Notes: a model not told the origin generated them from the sequence alone. A DNA stretch of 64,000 nt from an uncultured Pelagibacteraceae bacterium (GCA_902594405.1 CACJMB010000002.1:124001-188000); one strand, 5' to 3'; shown: positions 9,364 through 17,831, counted from the first letter of the stretch. Made by a program: numbers and translations.

Positions 9364-9418
9364 AGATAGTCCTTCTTAGCCATCTTTAGCTCCCGGTTTT
9401 TAAGGACTATCTTTTTTT
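9364..9418 (+). promoter_or_regulatory. Terminator-like leader hairpin abutting the LysE start codon
   Basis: A perfect 11-bp stem pairs 9364-9374 (AGATAGTCCTT) with 9402-9412 (AAGGACTATCT). The 27-nt loop is GC-richer than its surroundings. A seven-T run (9412-9418) follows and then directly the ATG at 9419. A second small stem, CTGATA/TATCAG (9349-9354 with 9360-9365), shares two bases with the large one. The geometry fits a transcription attenuator or a start-masking structure for the exporter gene. I could not match it to a known riboswitch. Confidence 0.6.
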
Positions 9419-10033
9419 ATGCTCCCCTTAGATTTCATACTTTATCTACAGATAATAATTTTTTTATTCATTACACCTGGAACTCCTAGAGTTGTGATTA
9501 TCTCTTATTCAATGAATTACGGGGTGGGAAAATGTGTTTGGTCGGCATTAGGGGATGTAACAGCAAATTTTATTCAAGCAACATTAGTAATATTTGTAAT
9601 AGGATCTTTTTTTTCTGAGAACTCAACAATATTAAATATATTTAAATGGATAGGAGTAATTTATATTTTATATCTTGCTTACGATATTTATAAATCACGT
9701 CCAAAAACTATTTCAAGTGAAGGAGATATAAAAAAAAGTAACTTATCTTTCTTTAGAGATGGTTTCTTAGTGGCTGGAACAAGTCCAAAAGCTTGGATGT
9801 TTTTTCCTTTTATATTTCCCCAATTTATTGACTTTAATTCAAATTTATTGGCACAATTTGTAATTTTAATTACAACTTACATTGTTTTAGACTTTTTATC
9901 TTTGATTGGTTACGCAATGCTTGCACAGAAATTAATTAAGTGGATCACTGCAAACCCAAAAACAATTAATACAATTTCTGCGAGTGTTTTAGTAATTATT
10001 GCTGGAATAATTGTTATAACTCAGCAATATTAA
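9419..10033 (+). CDS. LysE/RhtB-family amino-acid exporter
   Basis: 204-residue membrane protein with about six hydrophobic segments and the family N-terminal motif (FLFITPGTPRVVIISYSMNYG; the usual form is TPGPN). RhtB/LysE proteins export amino acids such as lysine, threonine or homoserine. The ATG lies immediately after the T-tract of a strong hairpin and has no Shine-Dalgarno sequence. The next in-frame ATG is 30 codons downstream and would remove the first membrane segment. Confidence 0.87.
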   Translation: MLPLDFILYLQIIIFLFITPGTPRVVIISYSMNYGVGKCVWSALGDVTANFIQATLVIFVIGSFFSENSTILNIFKWIGVIYILYLAYDIYKSRPKTISSEGDIKKSNLSFFRDGFLVAGTSPKAWMFFPFIFPQFIDFNSNLLAQFVILITTYIVLDFLSLIGYAMLAQKLIKWITANPKTINTISASVLVIIAGIIVITQQY

Positions 10034-10120
10034 ATCATTTTTGGTCTTTATTGCCACTTGCATAAAATAAAATTTCTTTATTTAATCATTATATAATTAA
10101 TTAATTAAAGAGGAAATAAA

Positions 10121-11359
10121 ATGAGATTAAATAAAATAATTTTAAGTTTTGTTTCTGCATTAGTAATTTTATTTTCAACTTCTGTTGCATCTTTTGCAAA
10201 AGTAGTTGGTGACAAAATTATTTTAGGTGCTGCGATTTCCTTAACTGGTAAATACTCATCTAATGGTGTTCATACTCAAAATGGTTACAACATGGCCGTT
10301 GATAGAATTAACAGCATGGGTGGTGTTAAAGTTGGTGGAAAGACTTATAAGTTTGATATTATTTATTACGATGATGAGTCAAACCCTAAGAGAGCTGCAC
10401 AGCTTGCAGAAAGGTTAATATCACAAGATGGTGTTGAGTTTATGCTTGGCCCTTACAGTTCTGGTTTAACTAAAGCGATTGCGCCAGTGACTGAAAAATA
10501 TGGTGTTCCAATGGTTGAAGCAAATGGTGCATCTAGATCTTTGTTTACAAAAGGTTACAAATATCTATTTGCTGTATTAGCTCCAGCTAACCTATATCTT
10601 GATGTTGCTATCGAAACAGCGGTTGAGTTAAATGGTGGAAAACCAGTAAGAATTGCTCAAGCGTTTGAACAAGATGCTTTTTCACAGGACGTTAGATTAG
10701 GTATTTTAGATGCTGCAGAAAGAACTGGTTCTAAAATCATAATCGACGATAAATTGCCTAAAGAGCTAAATGATATGGCTGCTACTTTGGTTAAAGTAAA
10801 ACAGATGAAACCAGATGTGCTTGTTGTATCAGGTCATACAAAAGGTGCATTAACTGCAATCAGACAAATTGCTGAAATGAAAGTTGATGTTCCAATGCTA
10901 GCTATGACGCACTGTGATGCAGCTAAGCTATCTAAACAGCATGGTAAAAATTCACAGTATGCACTTTGTGCTTCTCAATGGCACAAGTCACTAACTTATA
11001 AGGATGATTTCTTTAAAGATGGTATGACTTATGCTGCAGACTTTGAGAAAGAGTTTGGCTATGATCCACCTTACCAATCTGCTGAATCTTCAGCTGCTTT
11101 ATTGGTATTCAAAGATGCATTTGAAAGAGCAAATTCTTTCGATCAAAAGAAAGTAAGAGATGCTCTTGCAGCTACGAATATGCAAACATTCTATGGAAAT
11201 ATTAAATTTGCACCTGGTGGTCAGAACGTTGACAAGCCAATGGTACTGTTCCAAGTAATGTGTGATGACGCTGGTAAGTGTGAAAATAAAGTTGTTGCTC
11301 CATTAAAATGGGCATCAGCTAAGTTAATTCACCCAGTGCCAAAGTGGTCAGAAAGATAA
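10121..11359 (+). CDS. Branched-chain-type amino acid ABC transporter substrate-binding protein (system 1)
   Basis: Periplasmic binding protein of the LivJ/LivK (HAAT) family, 412 residues, with a signal peptide (about 1-26, cleavage after SFA). The mature protein opens with the family strand IILGAAISLTGKYS and has the bilobed fold signatures (MLGPYSSGLTKAIAP). The ATG is preceded by a good ribosome site (AGAGGA) and a TATAAT at 10092-10097. Codons are visibly less A/T-biased than in neighbouring genes, fitting high expression. The permease and ATPase genes follow after a terminator. The ligand could be an amino acid, amide or urea-type compound. Confidence 0.9.
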   Translation: MRLNKIILSFVSALVILFSTSVASFAKVVGDKIILGAAISLTGKYSSNGVHTQNGYNMAVDRINSMGGVKVGGKTYKFDIIYYDDESNPKRAAQLAERLISQDGVEFMLGPYSSGLTKAIAPVTEKYGVPMVEANGASRSLFTKGYKYLFAVLAPANLYLDVAIETAVELNGGKPVRIAQAFEQDAFSQDVRLGILDAAERTGSKIIIDDKLPKELNDMAATLVKVKQMKPDVLVVSGHTKGALTAIRQIAEMKVDVPMLAMTHCDAAKLSKQHGKNSQYALCASQWHKSLTYKDDFFKDGMTYAADFEKEFGYDPPYQSAESSAALLVFKDAFERANSFDQKKVRDALAATNMQTFYGNIKFAPGGQNVDKPMVLFQVMCDDAGKCENKVVAPLKWASAKLIHPVPKWSER

Positions 11360-11370
11360 AATAAAATATT

Positions 11371-11401
11371 AAAGCCCCCTAGTCATAGGGGGCTTTTTTT
11401 T
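11371..11401 (+). terminator. Intrinsic terminator/attenuator between binding protein and permease genes
   Basis: An 11-bp stem (11371-11381 with 11386-11396), GC-rich in the centre with six consecutive G-C pairs, a GTCA loop, and a T-run to 11400. It separates the binding-protein gene from livH, which starts 23 bp later without a clear promoter. Partial read-through would give far more binding protein than membrane components, a common arrangement in ABC operons. Confidence 0.92.
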
Positions 11402-11423
11402 ATATAAACCAAAAATATTTTTT

Positions 11424-12317
11424 ATGGATTTTCTTGTATTTCAATACCCAATGATAACTGTTCAAGCTTGTTTGGATGGTATTTTGCTAGGTGTTTTGTT
11501 TGCATTGATTGCATATGGAATGGCACTTCAATGGGGAGTGATGAATATAATTAACATTGCACAAGGAGATCTTGTTATTTTAGGAGGATATATTGCATAC
11601 TTCATGTATCTGTACGGTATTCATCCAGCATGGGGAGTAATTGTTGCTCCAGTTATAATGTATTTTGTTGGTATAGCGATTTACAAACTCGTTATTAATA
11701 AAGTAGTAGATAGAGATCTATTTATCTCTATTTTAGCGACTTTTGGAATAAGTATTCTTTTCATGCAATTAATGAACTTTGCATTCGGTGCAGATGTTGT
11801 ACTTGCAAACTCTGGTTACGGAACAACTATGTTGTTTGATAACAACGTTGTGTTACCTAATTCAAAAATATTTTCAGCTTTTATAAGTATTTTGTTCGCA
11901 GTTTGTTTAGTAATTTACATGAAAAGATCTAAGCTTGGCCGAGCTATTAGAGCTACAGCTCAAAATGCAAGAGCTGCAAAGATTTTAGGGGTTGATACAG
12001 AAAAAGTTTATGCTGCAACATTTGGAATAAATGCTGCTCTTTGTGGTGTTGCTGGAGCATTAATTTCAATAACATTTACTATTCATCCTTATATGGGTTT
12101 ACCATATACGATTAGATCTTTTATGATTGTGATTGTTGCAGGATTAGGAAACTTGCCCGGTGTTGCAATGTCAGGAATGGGATTAGGAGTTTTTGAAGAG
12201 TTTGCAGATTATATATTGGGTACAGAATTTAGAATTGGTTCAGTGTTTTTATTATTGGTTTTAATTCTAGTTTACAGAAGATTTAAACTTTCTAGAAAAA
12301 GAGAGTATTTAAAATGA
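11424..12317 (+). CDS. livH: Branched-chain-type ABC transporter permease LivH (system 1)
   Basis: 297-residue inner-membrane permease of the LivH family with about eight membrane segments. It carries the family N-terminal ALIAYGMALQWGVMNIINIAQGD segment and the cytoplasmic loop GRAIRATAQNARAAKILGVD that docks to the ATPases. It starts 23 bp downstream of the terminator and overlaps the next small gene by 4 bp. It pairs with LivM at 12483. Confidence 0.9.
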   Translation: MDFLVFQYPMITVQACLDGILLGVLFALIAYGMALQWGVMNIINIAQGDLVILGGYIAYFMYLYGIHPAWGVIVAPVIMYFVGIAIYKLVINKVVDRDLFISILATFGISILFMQLMNFAFGADVVLANSGYGTTMLFDNNVVLPNSKIFSAFISILFAVCLVIYMKRSKLGRAIRATAQNARAAKILGVDTEKVYAATFGINAALCGVAGALISITFTIHPYMGLPYTIRSFMIVIVAGLGNLPGVAMSGMGLGVFEEFADYILGTEFRIGSVFLLLVLILVYRRFKLSRKREYLK

Positions 12318-12496
12318 GAAAAGTTAAAATTAATGATAACGAGGGGAAATCTATTGAAGTTGATATAGATGAATTTAAAAAGCATTTAGATGAATATCAT
12401 TCATCAGGGTCAAGTGTTCATGATGAAGATGGCCATTATTTTACAGTAGATCAAAATTTCAGGGATAAAATTAATAACTTATATGAACAAAAATAA
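12314..12496 (+). CDS. Small acidic protein of unknown function inside the ABC operon
   Basis: 60-residue hydrophilic protein starting MRKVKINDNEGKSIEV, rich in Asp, Glu and His, with no membrane segment or signal. It overlaps livH by 4 bp (ATGA) and livM by 14 bp, so it is translationally coupled on both sides and very likely translated. The first half resembles a short beta-hairpin-type domain and the second half an acidic tail ending in a helix. I do not recognise a family. An accessory or regulatory role for the transporter is a positional inference. Confidence 0.7.
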   Translation: MRKVKINDNEGKSIEVDIDEFKKHLDEYHSSGSSVHDEDGHYFTVDQNFRDKINNLYEQK

Positions 12497-13535
12497 TTTA
12501 ATATTATACATAGGTATAATAATTTTTGGTTTAGCTGCTCCTTTTGTATTTCCAGCATTTAAAGTTCAATTATCAATTCTTTGTATATTGATTGTTCTTG
12601 CAATCACTTGGAATATTCAAGGGGGCGAAATGGGATATAACACTTTTGGAAATATATTATTTTATGGACTAGGAATGTATTTATGCGCCTCGGTTCAAGT
12701 TGGAATGTTTTTTCCATTAGCTGAATGGACCGAAAGTGGTGGTGAAAAAACATTTGTTCATACTCCAGCTCAATTTTTTCAAGGTATGGCTATGGGACTT
12801 GTCGTTGCCGCCGTGGTACCAACAATTGTTGCTGGCTTAATTGGATATGCAATTTTAGGATTAAGAGGACACTATTTTGCTATTTGTACTCTAGGATTAG
12901 GTGTTGCTGCAGGTGAAATTTCCGGTGGAATTGAAATTATTGGAGCAGGTCAAGGTTTTACTACTCCCCCTTTTCCTAATGTAGGAAGTTTGGAAGCTAG
13001 AGGTGAATTTTTTTATTTTTTAAGTTTCTTAGTTTTGATCTTAACTTTTCTTGCTGTCAAAGCAATTTACTCTACAAGATTTAAATTAATTTTGAATGCT
13101 ATAAGAGATAACGAAGATAAAGCAGAGGCGATGGGAATAGAGACTATGAAATATAAAATTATTGGTTGGATGATATCTGCTTTCTTCTGTGGTTTAGCGG
13201 GAGGTATTATGGGTGGCTTAGTAGGATACATAGACTCAACCGATGTTGCATTTGATGGAAGAGAAATGGGAGTGTTTATGGTTCTAATGGCTATATTAGG
13301 TGGTAAAGGAACTTTATGGGGACCAGTTATTGGAGCAACTGTATTTCATATATTTAAAGAAGGTTTTTGGACATTCTTCTTAGGTTGGCAGTATGTAGCT
13401 CTAGGAGTTTTGATTGTTGTAATTGTAATTTACTTCCCAGAAGGAATTATGGGATGGCTAAGAGAAAAATATCCAGAACGATTTGGAGAAGTAGTTGATG
13501 AAGCAGACCGAAAGGCACAGGTAGAAATAAAATGA
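12483..13535 (+). CDS. livM: Branched-chain-type ABC transporter permease LivM (system 1)
   Basis: 350-residue polytopic permease. It shows LivM features: the GLRGHYFAICTLGLGVAAGE segment, the ATPase-docking loop LILNAIRDNEDKAEAMGIET, and the C-terminal YFPEGIMGWLREK motif. Its start lies inside the 60-aa upstream gene in a different frame, and its stop overlaps the livG ATG by 4 bp. Confidence 0.9.
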   Translation: MNKNNLILYIGIIIFGLAAPFVFPAFKVQLSILCILIVLAITWNIQGGEMGYNTFGNILFYGLGMYLCASVQVGMFFPLAEWTESGGEKTFVHTPAQFFQGMAMGLVVAAVVPTIVAGLIGYAILGLRGHYFAICTLGLGVAAGEISGGIEIIGAGQGFTTPPFPNVGSLEARGEFFYFLSFLVLILTFLAVKAIYSTRFKLILNAIRDNEDKAEAMGIETMKYKIIGWMISAFFCGLAGGIMGGLVGYIDSTDVAFDGREMGVFMVLMAILGGKGTLWGPVIGATVFHIFKEGFWTFFLGWQYVALGVLIVVIVIYFPEGIMGWLREKYPERFGEVVDEADRKAQVEIK

Positions 13536-14272
13536 GTATTCTTGAAGTAAATAACGTTAGTAAATCTTTTGGAGGAGTAAAAGCTAATGTTGATATTTCT
13601 ATGTCGGTTGAAAAAGGAAAAATAGTGGGATTAATCGGTCCGAATGGATCTGGAAAAACAACATTATTTAATTCTATTGTTGGAACTTATCCTATAGATC
13701 AAGGATCAATTAAATTTAATGGTAAGGAAGTATCTGAACTTCCAGTACCAGTTATAGCTAAACTTGGTTTATTAAGAACTTTTCAACAAACAAGAATTTA
13801 TGGAAAATTAAATTGTATAGATAACATGCTTATCAGTCATAAAGGTAGCGATGAAAGTGTATTAAAATTATTTTCAAAGATCCCACAGGAATTAACTGAA
13901 AAAGCAGAAAATTTATTAAATTTTGTTGGACTATATCAAAAAAGAAAATTAAGAGCTGGAGACTTATCTTTTGGACAACAAAAGCTTCTTGAGCTTGCTA
14001 TGGCATTAATGAATGAGCCAGAAATGCTTTTGTTAGATGAACCTACTGCAGGAATTAATCCTACTTTGATCAATGGAATTATAGATAGATTAATAAAAGT
14101 AAATCAAGACTTTGGAATTACTCTTTTAGTTATCGAGCACAACATGAGAGTAATAATGCAATTAGCAGAGAATATTTTTTGTTTAGCTCACGGTAAAATG
14201 TTAGCTAATGGTTCGCCAGATGAAATTAAAAATGATAAGCGTGTTATCGATGCTTATTTAGGAGCTCAATAA
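13532..14272 (+). CDS. livG: Branched-chain-type ABC transporter ATP-binding protein LivG (system 1)
   Basis: 246-residue cytoplasmic ATPase subunit. Walker A is GPNGSGKTTLFN (around residue 36), the signature is LSFGQQKLLELAMAL and Walker B is LLLDEPTAGINP, followed by the H-loop His in LLVIEHNMR. The signature has SFGQ where SGGQ is common, a variant seen in LivG proteins. It is coupled by overlap to livM upstream and livF downstream. Confidence 0.92.
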   Translation: MSILEVNNVSKSFGGVKANVDISMSVEKGKIVGLIGPNGSGKTTLFNSIVGTYPIDQGSIKFNGKEVSELPVPVIAKLGLLRTFQQTRIYGKLNCIDNMLISHKGSDESVLKLFSKIPQELTEKAENLLNFVGLYQKRKLRAGDLSFGQQKLLELAMALMNEPEMLLLDEPTAGINPTLINGIIDRLIKVNQDFGITLLVIEHNMRVIMQLAENIFCLAHGKMLANGSPDEIKNDKRVIDAYLGAQ

Positions 14273-15057
14273 TGTCTAATCAATATGAAGTTTTAGGTAA
14301 AGCTCCAACACCAGAAGATTTAAAAAAACTTTCTCCAAATGAAATTCATTTAACAATTAAAAATTTAAGTGCTGGTTATGGAAAAATGGAAATTTTGCAC
14401 AACTTTGATTTATTTGTAAACAAAGCACAATCACTATGTTTAATTGGCCCAAATGGAGCAGGTAAATCTACAATACTTCATTCAATTTATGGTTTTACAA
14501 ATATTTTTTCAGGTCAAATAGAAATAGATGGAAAAGAAATTACTAATCTAACACCAGCTGAAAAACTAAAGTCAGTTGGTATCGCATATATTTTACAAGA
14601 TAATTCAGTTTTTCCGGACATGACAGTCGAAGAAAACTTATTAATGGGTGGATATATAAAAGATAAAACAGAAGAATCATTTCAAGAAGCAGAAAGAATT
14701 TTAGAAAAATATGAAAGATTAAGAAATAGAAGAAACCAGCCTGCAAAAGTGTTATCTGGCGGTGAAAGAAGATTATTAGAAATATCTAGAGCTTTAGTTA
14801 TGAAACCATCGGTATTATTGGTAGATGAGCCATCAATCGGTTTAGAACCAAGATACATTGATATGGTATTTGAAATTTTAAGAGATCTTCAACAGAATGA
14901 AAAAAAAACTATAATTCTAGTTGAGCAAAATGCCAAAAAAGGTTTAGAGTTTGCAGATATAGGATACGTTCTGGTATCAGGACAAACTGCAATCGCCGGC
15001 AAAGGAGATGAGTTATTACAAAATCCAGATGTTGGTAGACTATTCCTTGGCGGTTAA
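14272..15057 (+). CDS. livF: Branched-chain-type ABC transporter ATP-binding protein LivF (system 1)
   Basis: 261-residue ATPase with Walker A GPNGAGKSTILH, signature LSGGERRLLEISRAL and Walker B LLVDEPSIGLEP. Compared with typical LivF (about 235 residues) it carries an N-terminal extension of roughly 25 residues (MSNQYEVLGKAPTPEDLKKL) before the ABC domain. Its stop overlaps the ATG of azlC by one base, tying the exporter pair to this operon. Confidence 0.92.
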   Translation: MSNQYEVLGKAPTPEDLKKLSPNEIHLTIKNLSAGYGKMEILHNFDLFVNKAQSLCLIGPNGAGKSTILHSIYGFTNIFSGQIEIDGKEITNLTPAEKLKSVGIAYILQDNSVFPDMTVEENLLMGGYIKDKTEESFQEAERILEKYERLRNRRNQPAKVLSGGERRLLEISRALVMKPSVLLVDEPSIGLEPRYIDMVFEILRDLQQNEKKTIILVEQNAKKGLEFADIGYVLVSGQTAIAGKGDELLQNPDVGRLFLGG

Positions 15058-15761
15058 TGATTAATAAAAAAATTTTCTTTAAAGGATATAAATCAATTTT
15101 AGCACATGACAGTCCTGCAATTGCTTTAGGCTGTTGTTTTATTGCTATTGGTGCACTTCTTAAAAATTTAGGATTTAATATTCAGGAAAGTATTTTTTCC
15201 ACAATGTTGACTTATGCTTTGCCAGGATCTTTAGTTATGGCAGAGTCTTTATTAGTTGGAGCATCACTCTTAAATATTTTTTTAGCAGTTTGGTTTGTAA
15301 ATGCTCGTTTATATCCAATGGCTGTCTCTTTATTTCCATTAATGATGCATAAAAACCAACCAAAATGGAAATATTACTTCTCATGTCATTTTATAGCTGT
15401 ATCCGCTTGGTTGATTATGAAAAGTAATTACAAATCAATCCCTAAAGAACAAAGAATTGATTATTGGATAGGAATAGGAAGTGCTACTTGGAGTGTTGCT
15501 GTCTTAGGTACATTTCTTGGTTTTTATTTTTCAGAATTTCTCAATAAAGAAATAATGATGGGTTTAGCAATTTTAAATCCTATTTATTTTTTATGCATGA
15601 TGGTTGGAGCATCTAAAACAATTCAAATTACACTTTCAGTGTTGTTAGGGTCTATATTAGGACCAATTTTTTATTTTTTTTCACCAGAGTGGTCAATTTT
15701 ATTAGGAGGTGTAGTAGGTGGAACAGCAGCTTATCTTATTGGAGAAATAAATGTCAGTTAG
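15057..15761 (+). CDS. azlC: AzlC-family branched-chain amino acid exporter, large subunit
   Basis: 234-residue membrane protein of the AzlC family, which with AzlD exports branched-chain amino acids or analogues. Hydrophobic segments and the GCCFIAIGALLKNLGF and ESLLVGASLLNIFLAVWFVN regions match the family. The ATG overlaps the livF stop, and the gene overlaps azlD by 11 bp. An exporter encoded in the same transcript as an importer of the matching substrate class is notable. Confidence 0.88.
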   Translation: MINKKIFFKGYKSILAHDSPAIALGCCFIAIGALLKNLGFNIQESIFSTMLTYALPGSLVMAESLLVGASLLNIFLAVWFVNARLYPMAVSLFPLMMHKNQPKWKYYFSCHFIAVSAWLIMKSNYKSIPKEQRIDYWIGIGSATWSVAVLGTFLGFYFSEFLNKEIMMGLAILNPIYFLCMMVGASKTIQITLSVLLGSILGPIFYFFSPEWSILLGGVVGGTAAYLIGEINVS

Positions 15762-16074
15762 TGTAGTTTATGCAATTTTGGTTACTTCACTTGCGACTTT
15801 TTTATCAAGGTTTCTTGGAGCTGTAAGTTCTCAAGGAATAAAAGAAACTTCAAAAATTTTTAAATGGTTTAATTGTTTAGCCTATGCAACTTTAGCTGCT
15901 TTGATAGCAAGAACAATCATTTTTCCTGTAGGAGTTTTAAATGAAGCAGGATATTTATTAAGACTTACTGTTGTTATCTTGTCGCTGGCAGTGTTTTTTG
16001 TTTCAAAAAAAAATTATGTATATCCAACAATTTTTTCTGCAGTGTGCATGGCTGTATTAGCAAGTTATTTTTAA
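15751..16074 (+). CDS. azlD: AzlD-family branched-chain amino acid exporter, small subunit
   Basis: 107-residue protein with about four hydrophobic segments, including the typical ATFLSRFLGAV motif near the N terminus. It overlaps azlC by 11 bp, the usual arrangement for this two-component exporter, and is the last gene of the transporter operon. Confidence 0.88.
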   Translation: MSVSVVYAILVTSLATFLSRFLGAVSSQGIKETSKIFKWFNCLAYATLAALIARTIIFPVGVLNEAGYLLRLTVVILSLAVFFVSKKNYVYPTIFSAVCMAVLASYF

Positions 16075-16114
16075 ATAAAATTGATTTATTATTTAAGTTA
16101 ACCTAAAATTTCTT

Positions 16115-17026
16115 ATGGAAAAAATATCTGGCATAGATGTGCAGGAGCACGAAAAATCAAAAAGAATTTTGAATATTAGATTAAAAGACGAAATAATTGA
16201 AAAACTAATTTTCCCCTTTAATAAATTTGATTTAACTGCATTAGAACTAAAACCATTTACAAGATTTACTATTGCTAAGAGTTTAGATGATTTAACAGGA
16301 AATAAACTAAGCAAGTTAATGAATTCCATTATAAGAGACAGATCTACAGGTTGCTTCATTATTGGCCCGAGTAATATTTCTTCGAAAATCAATGATAAAT
16401 TTTTAGTCAAATTGTCTACAGCTGTTGCATACTTAATTGGCATTCCCAATCATGACTCTATGGCAGGAAAATATTATGCAAGGTTTCATGTAAAACATGA
16501 GGATGCAAGCGACTCATACTTAAGAAAAGCTTACAGAAATATGGATCTTCATACTGATGGTACTTATGTAAAAGAGGTAACTGATTGGTTAGTAATGACT
16601 AAGTTAGAAGAAAAAAATGTTGAAGGTGGAGAAACGGCCATGCTTCATTTAGATGATTGGGAGCATTGTCATGAATTATCAAATGATCCAGTTGGTAAAC
16701 AAAATTTTATTTGGGGATCTCCAAAAAGTAAAAATGTAGATTACAAAGTTGAACATCCAGTATTTTCATCAGATGAAAAAGGTAGACCACAAATTTCTTA
16801 TATTGATCAATTTCCAGAACCAAAAAATATGGATCAAGGAAATTTTCTGCAAAGGTTATCGGATGCGTTGGAGGAAAGTAAAAATAAAGTAATAACAAAA
16901 CTACCCGTAGGTTGTTCTATAATTGCAAATAATTACTTTTGGCTTCATGGTAGAAAGCCATTTAAAGAAAATAAGGAATTAAGCAGAGAATTGTTACGAA
17001 TAAGAGGATCTTTTTTTGTTAATTAA
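16115..17026 (+). CDS. glaH: Glutarate 2-hydroxylase (CsiD/GlaH family)
   Basis: Fe(II)/2-oxoglutarate oxygenase that converts glutarate to L-2-hydroxyglutarate in lysine/glutarate catabolism. The 303-residue protein closely follows E. coli CsiD: the YYARFHVKHEDASDSYLRKA block, the metal pair His146-x-Asp148 in DLHTDGTYV, the HLDDWEH motif, SKNVDYKVEHPVF, distal His278 in FWLHGR, and Arg295/Arg297 for 2-oxoglutarate. It starts 40 bp after azlD. The L-2-hydroxyglutarate oxidase (LhgO), GabT and GabD that usually accompany it are not in this window. Confidence 0.92.
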   Translation: MEKISGIDVQEHEKSKRILNIRLKDEIIEKLIFPFNKFDLTALELKPFTRFTIAKSLDDLTGNKLSKLMNSIIRDRSTGCFIIGPSNISSKINDKFLVKLSTAVAYLIGIPNHDSMAGKYYARFHVKHEDASDSYLRKAYRNMDLHTDGTYVKEVTDWLVMTKLEEKNVEGGETAMLHLDDWEHCHELSNDPVGKQNFIWGSPKSKNVDYKVEHPVFSSDEKGRPQISYIDQFPEPKNMDQGNFLQRLSDALEESKNKVITKLPVGCSIIANNYFWLHGRKPFKENKELSRELLRIRGSFFVN

Positions 17027-17058
17027 TTCAATATAATCAATATAAAGTATCCAAAATT

Positions 17059-17826
17059 ATGAATTTAGGTTTTATTGGTACAGGTAAAATTGCTTCTTCA
17101 GTTATTACTGGAATATGTAAATCAAAAATTTCATATAAAAAAATTATAATCTCTCCAAGAAATAAAAAAATAGCACAGGGTTTAAAAAGAAAGTTTAAAA
17201 AAATTGTAATAGCCAAAAACAATCAGCAAATTGTAGATCAGTGTAATTGGGTATTTTTATCTGTGACACCGACCGTTGGTGAAAAAATTATTAAAGATTT
17301 AAAGTTTAAATCCAATCAAACTGTTGTGAGTTTCATTTCTACTATAACTTTGTCTCAATTAAAGAAAGCAATTAAAGTAAAAGCAAAAATTGTACGAGCA
17401 ATACCTTTACCTCCAATTTCATTAAAAAAAGGTCCTGTACCTATTTGTCCTCCCAATCCAAAAGTAAAAGCATTTTTTAATAATTTGGGAACAACTGTAG
17501 AAATTAAAAATGAAAAATCTTCAATAAATTTTTGGTCAACATCTGGAATGATGGCACCATTTTATGAGGTGTTAAGAGTTATGACTGATTGGCTGGTAAA
17601 AAGAGGGGTAAAAAGAAATAATGCTCAAAAATACATAACATCTTTATTTTTGGCTTTATCTCAAGATGCAGTCGTAAATTCAAAAGAAAATTTAAAAAAT
17701 CTAGTTAAAGAATCTCAAACGCCTAGAGGACTAAATGAACAGGGTGTTAAAGAATTAACCAAAGCTGGATTTTATAAATCTCTAGAAAGAACTTTAAATA
17801 GTATTCACAAAAGACTAAACAAATAA
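17059..17826 (+). CDS. Pyrroline-5-carboxylate reductase (ProC)-like oxidoreductase
   Basis: 255-residue NAD(P)-dependent reductase of the ProC superfamily. The N terminus has the Rossmann motif MNLGFIGTGKIASSVITG, followed by VFLSVTP, the IVRAIPLPP loop (ProC has RxMPN), and the helical TPRGLNEQGVKEL region that normally contains the substrate-binding TPGG motif. The divergent signature motifs suggest the substrate may not be pyrroline-5-carboxylate. It is followed after 5 bp by the second ABC operon. Confidence 0.75.
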   Translation: MNLGFIGTGKIASSVITGICKSKISYKKIIISPRNKKIAQGLKRKFKKIVIAKNNQQIVDQCNWVFLSVTPTVGEKIIKDLKFKSNQTVVSFISTITLSQLKKAIKVKAKIVRAIPLPPISLKKGPVPICPPNPKVKAFFNNLGTTVEIKNEKSSINFWSTSGMMAPFYEVLRVMTDWLVKRGVKRNNAQKYITSLFLALSQDAVVNSKENLKNLVKESQTPRGLNEQGVKELTKAGFYKSLERTLNSIHKRLNK

Positions 17827-17831
17827 ATCAA

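Noticed and set aside
10034..10120. A riboswitch or terminator after the LysE gene.
   Set aside because: Only an A/T-only imperfect dyad (AAATAAA/TTTATTT) is present, without a T-run or GC core, so it was not called.
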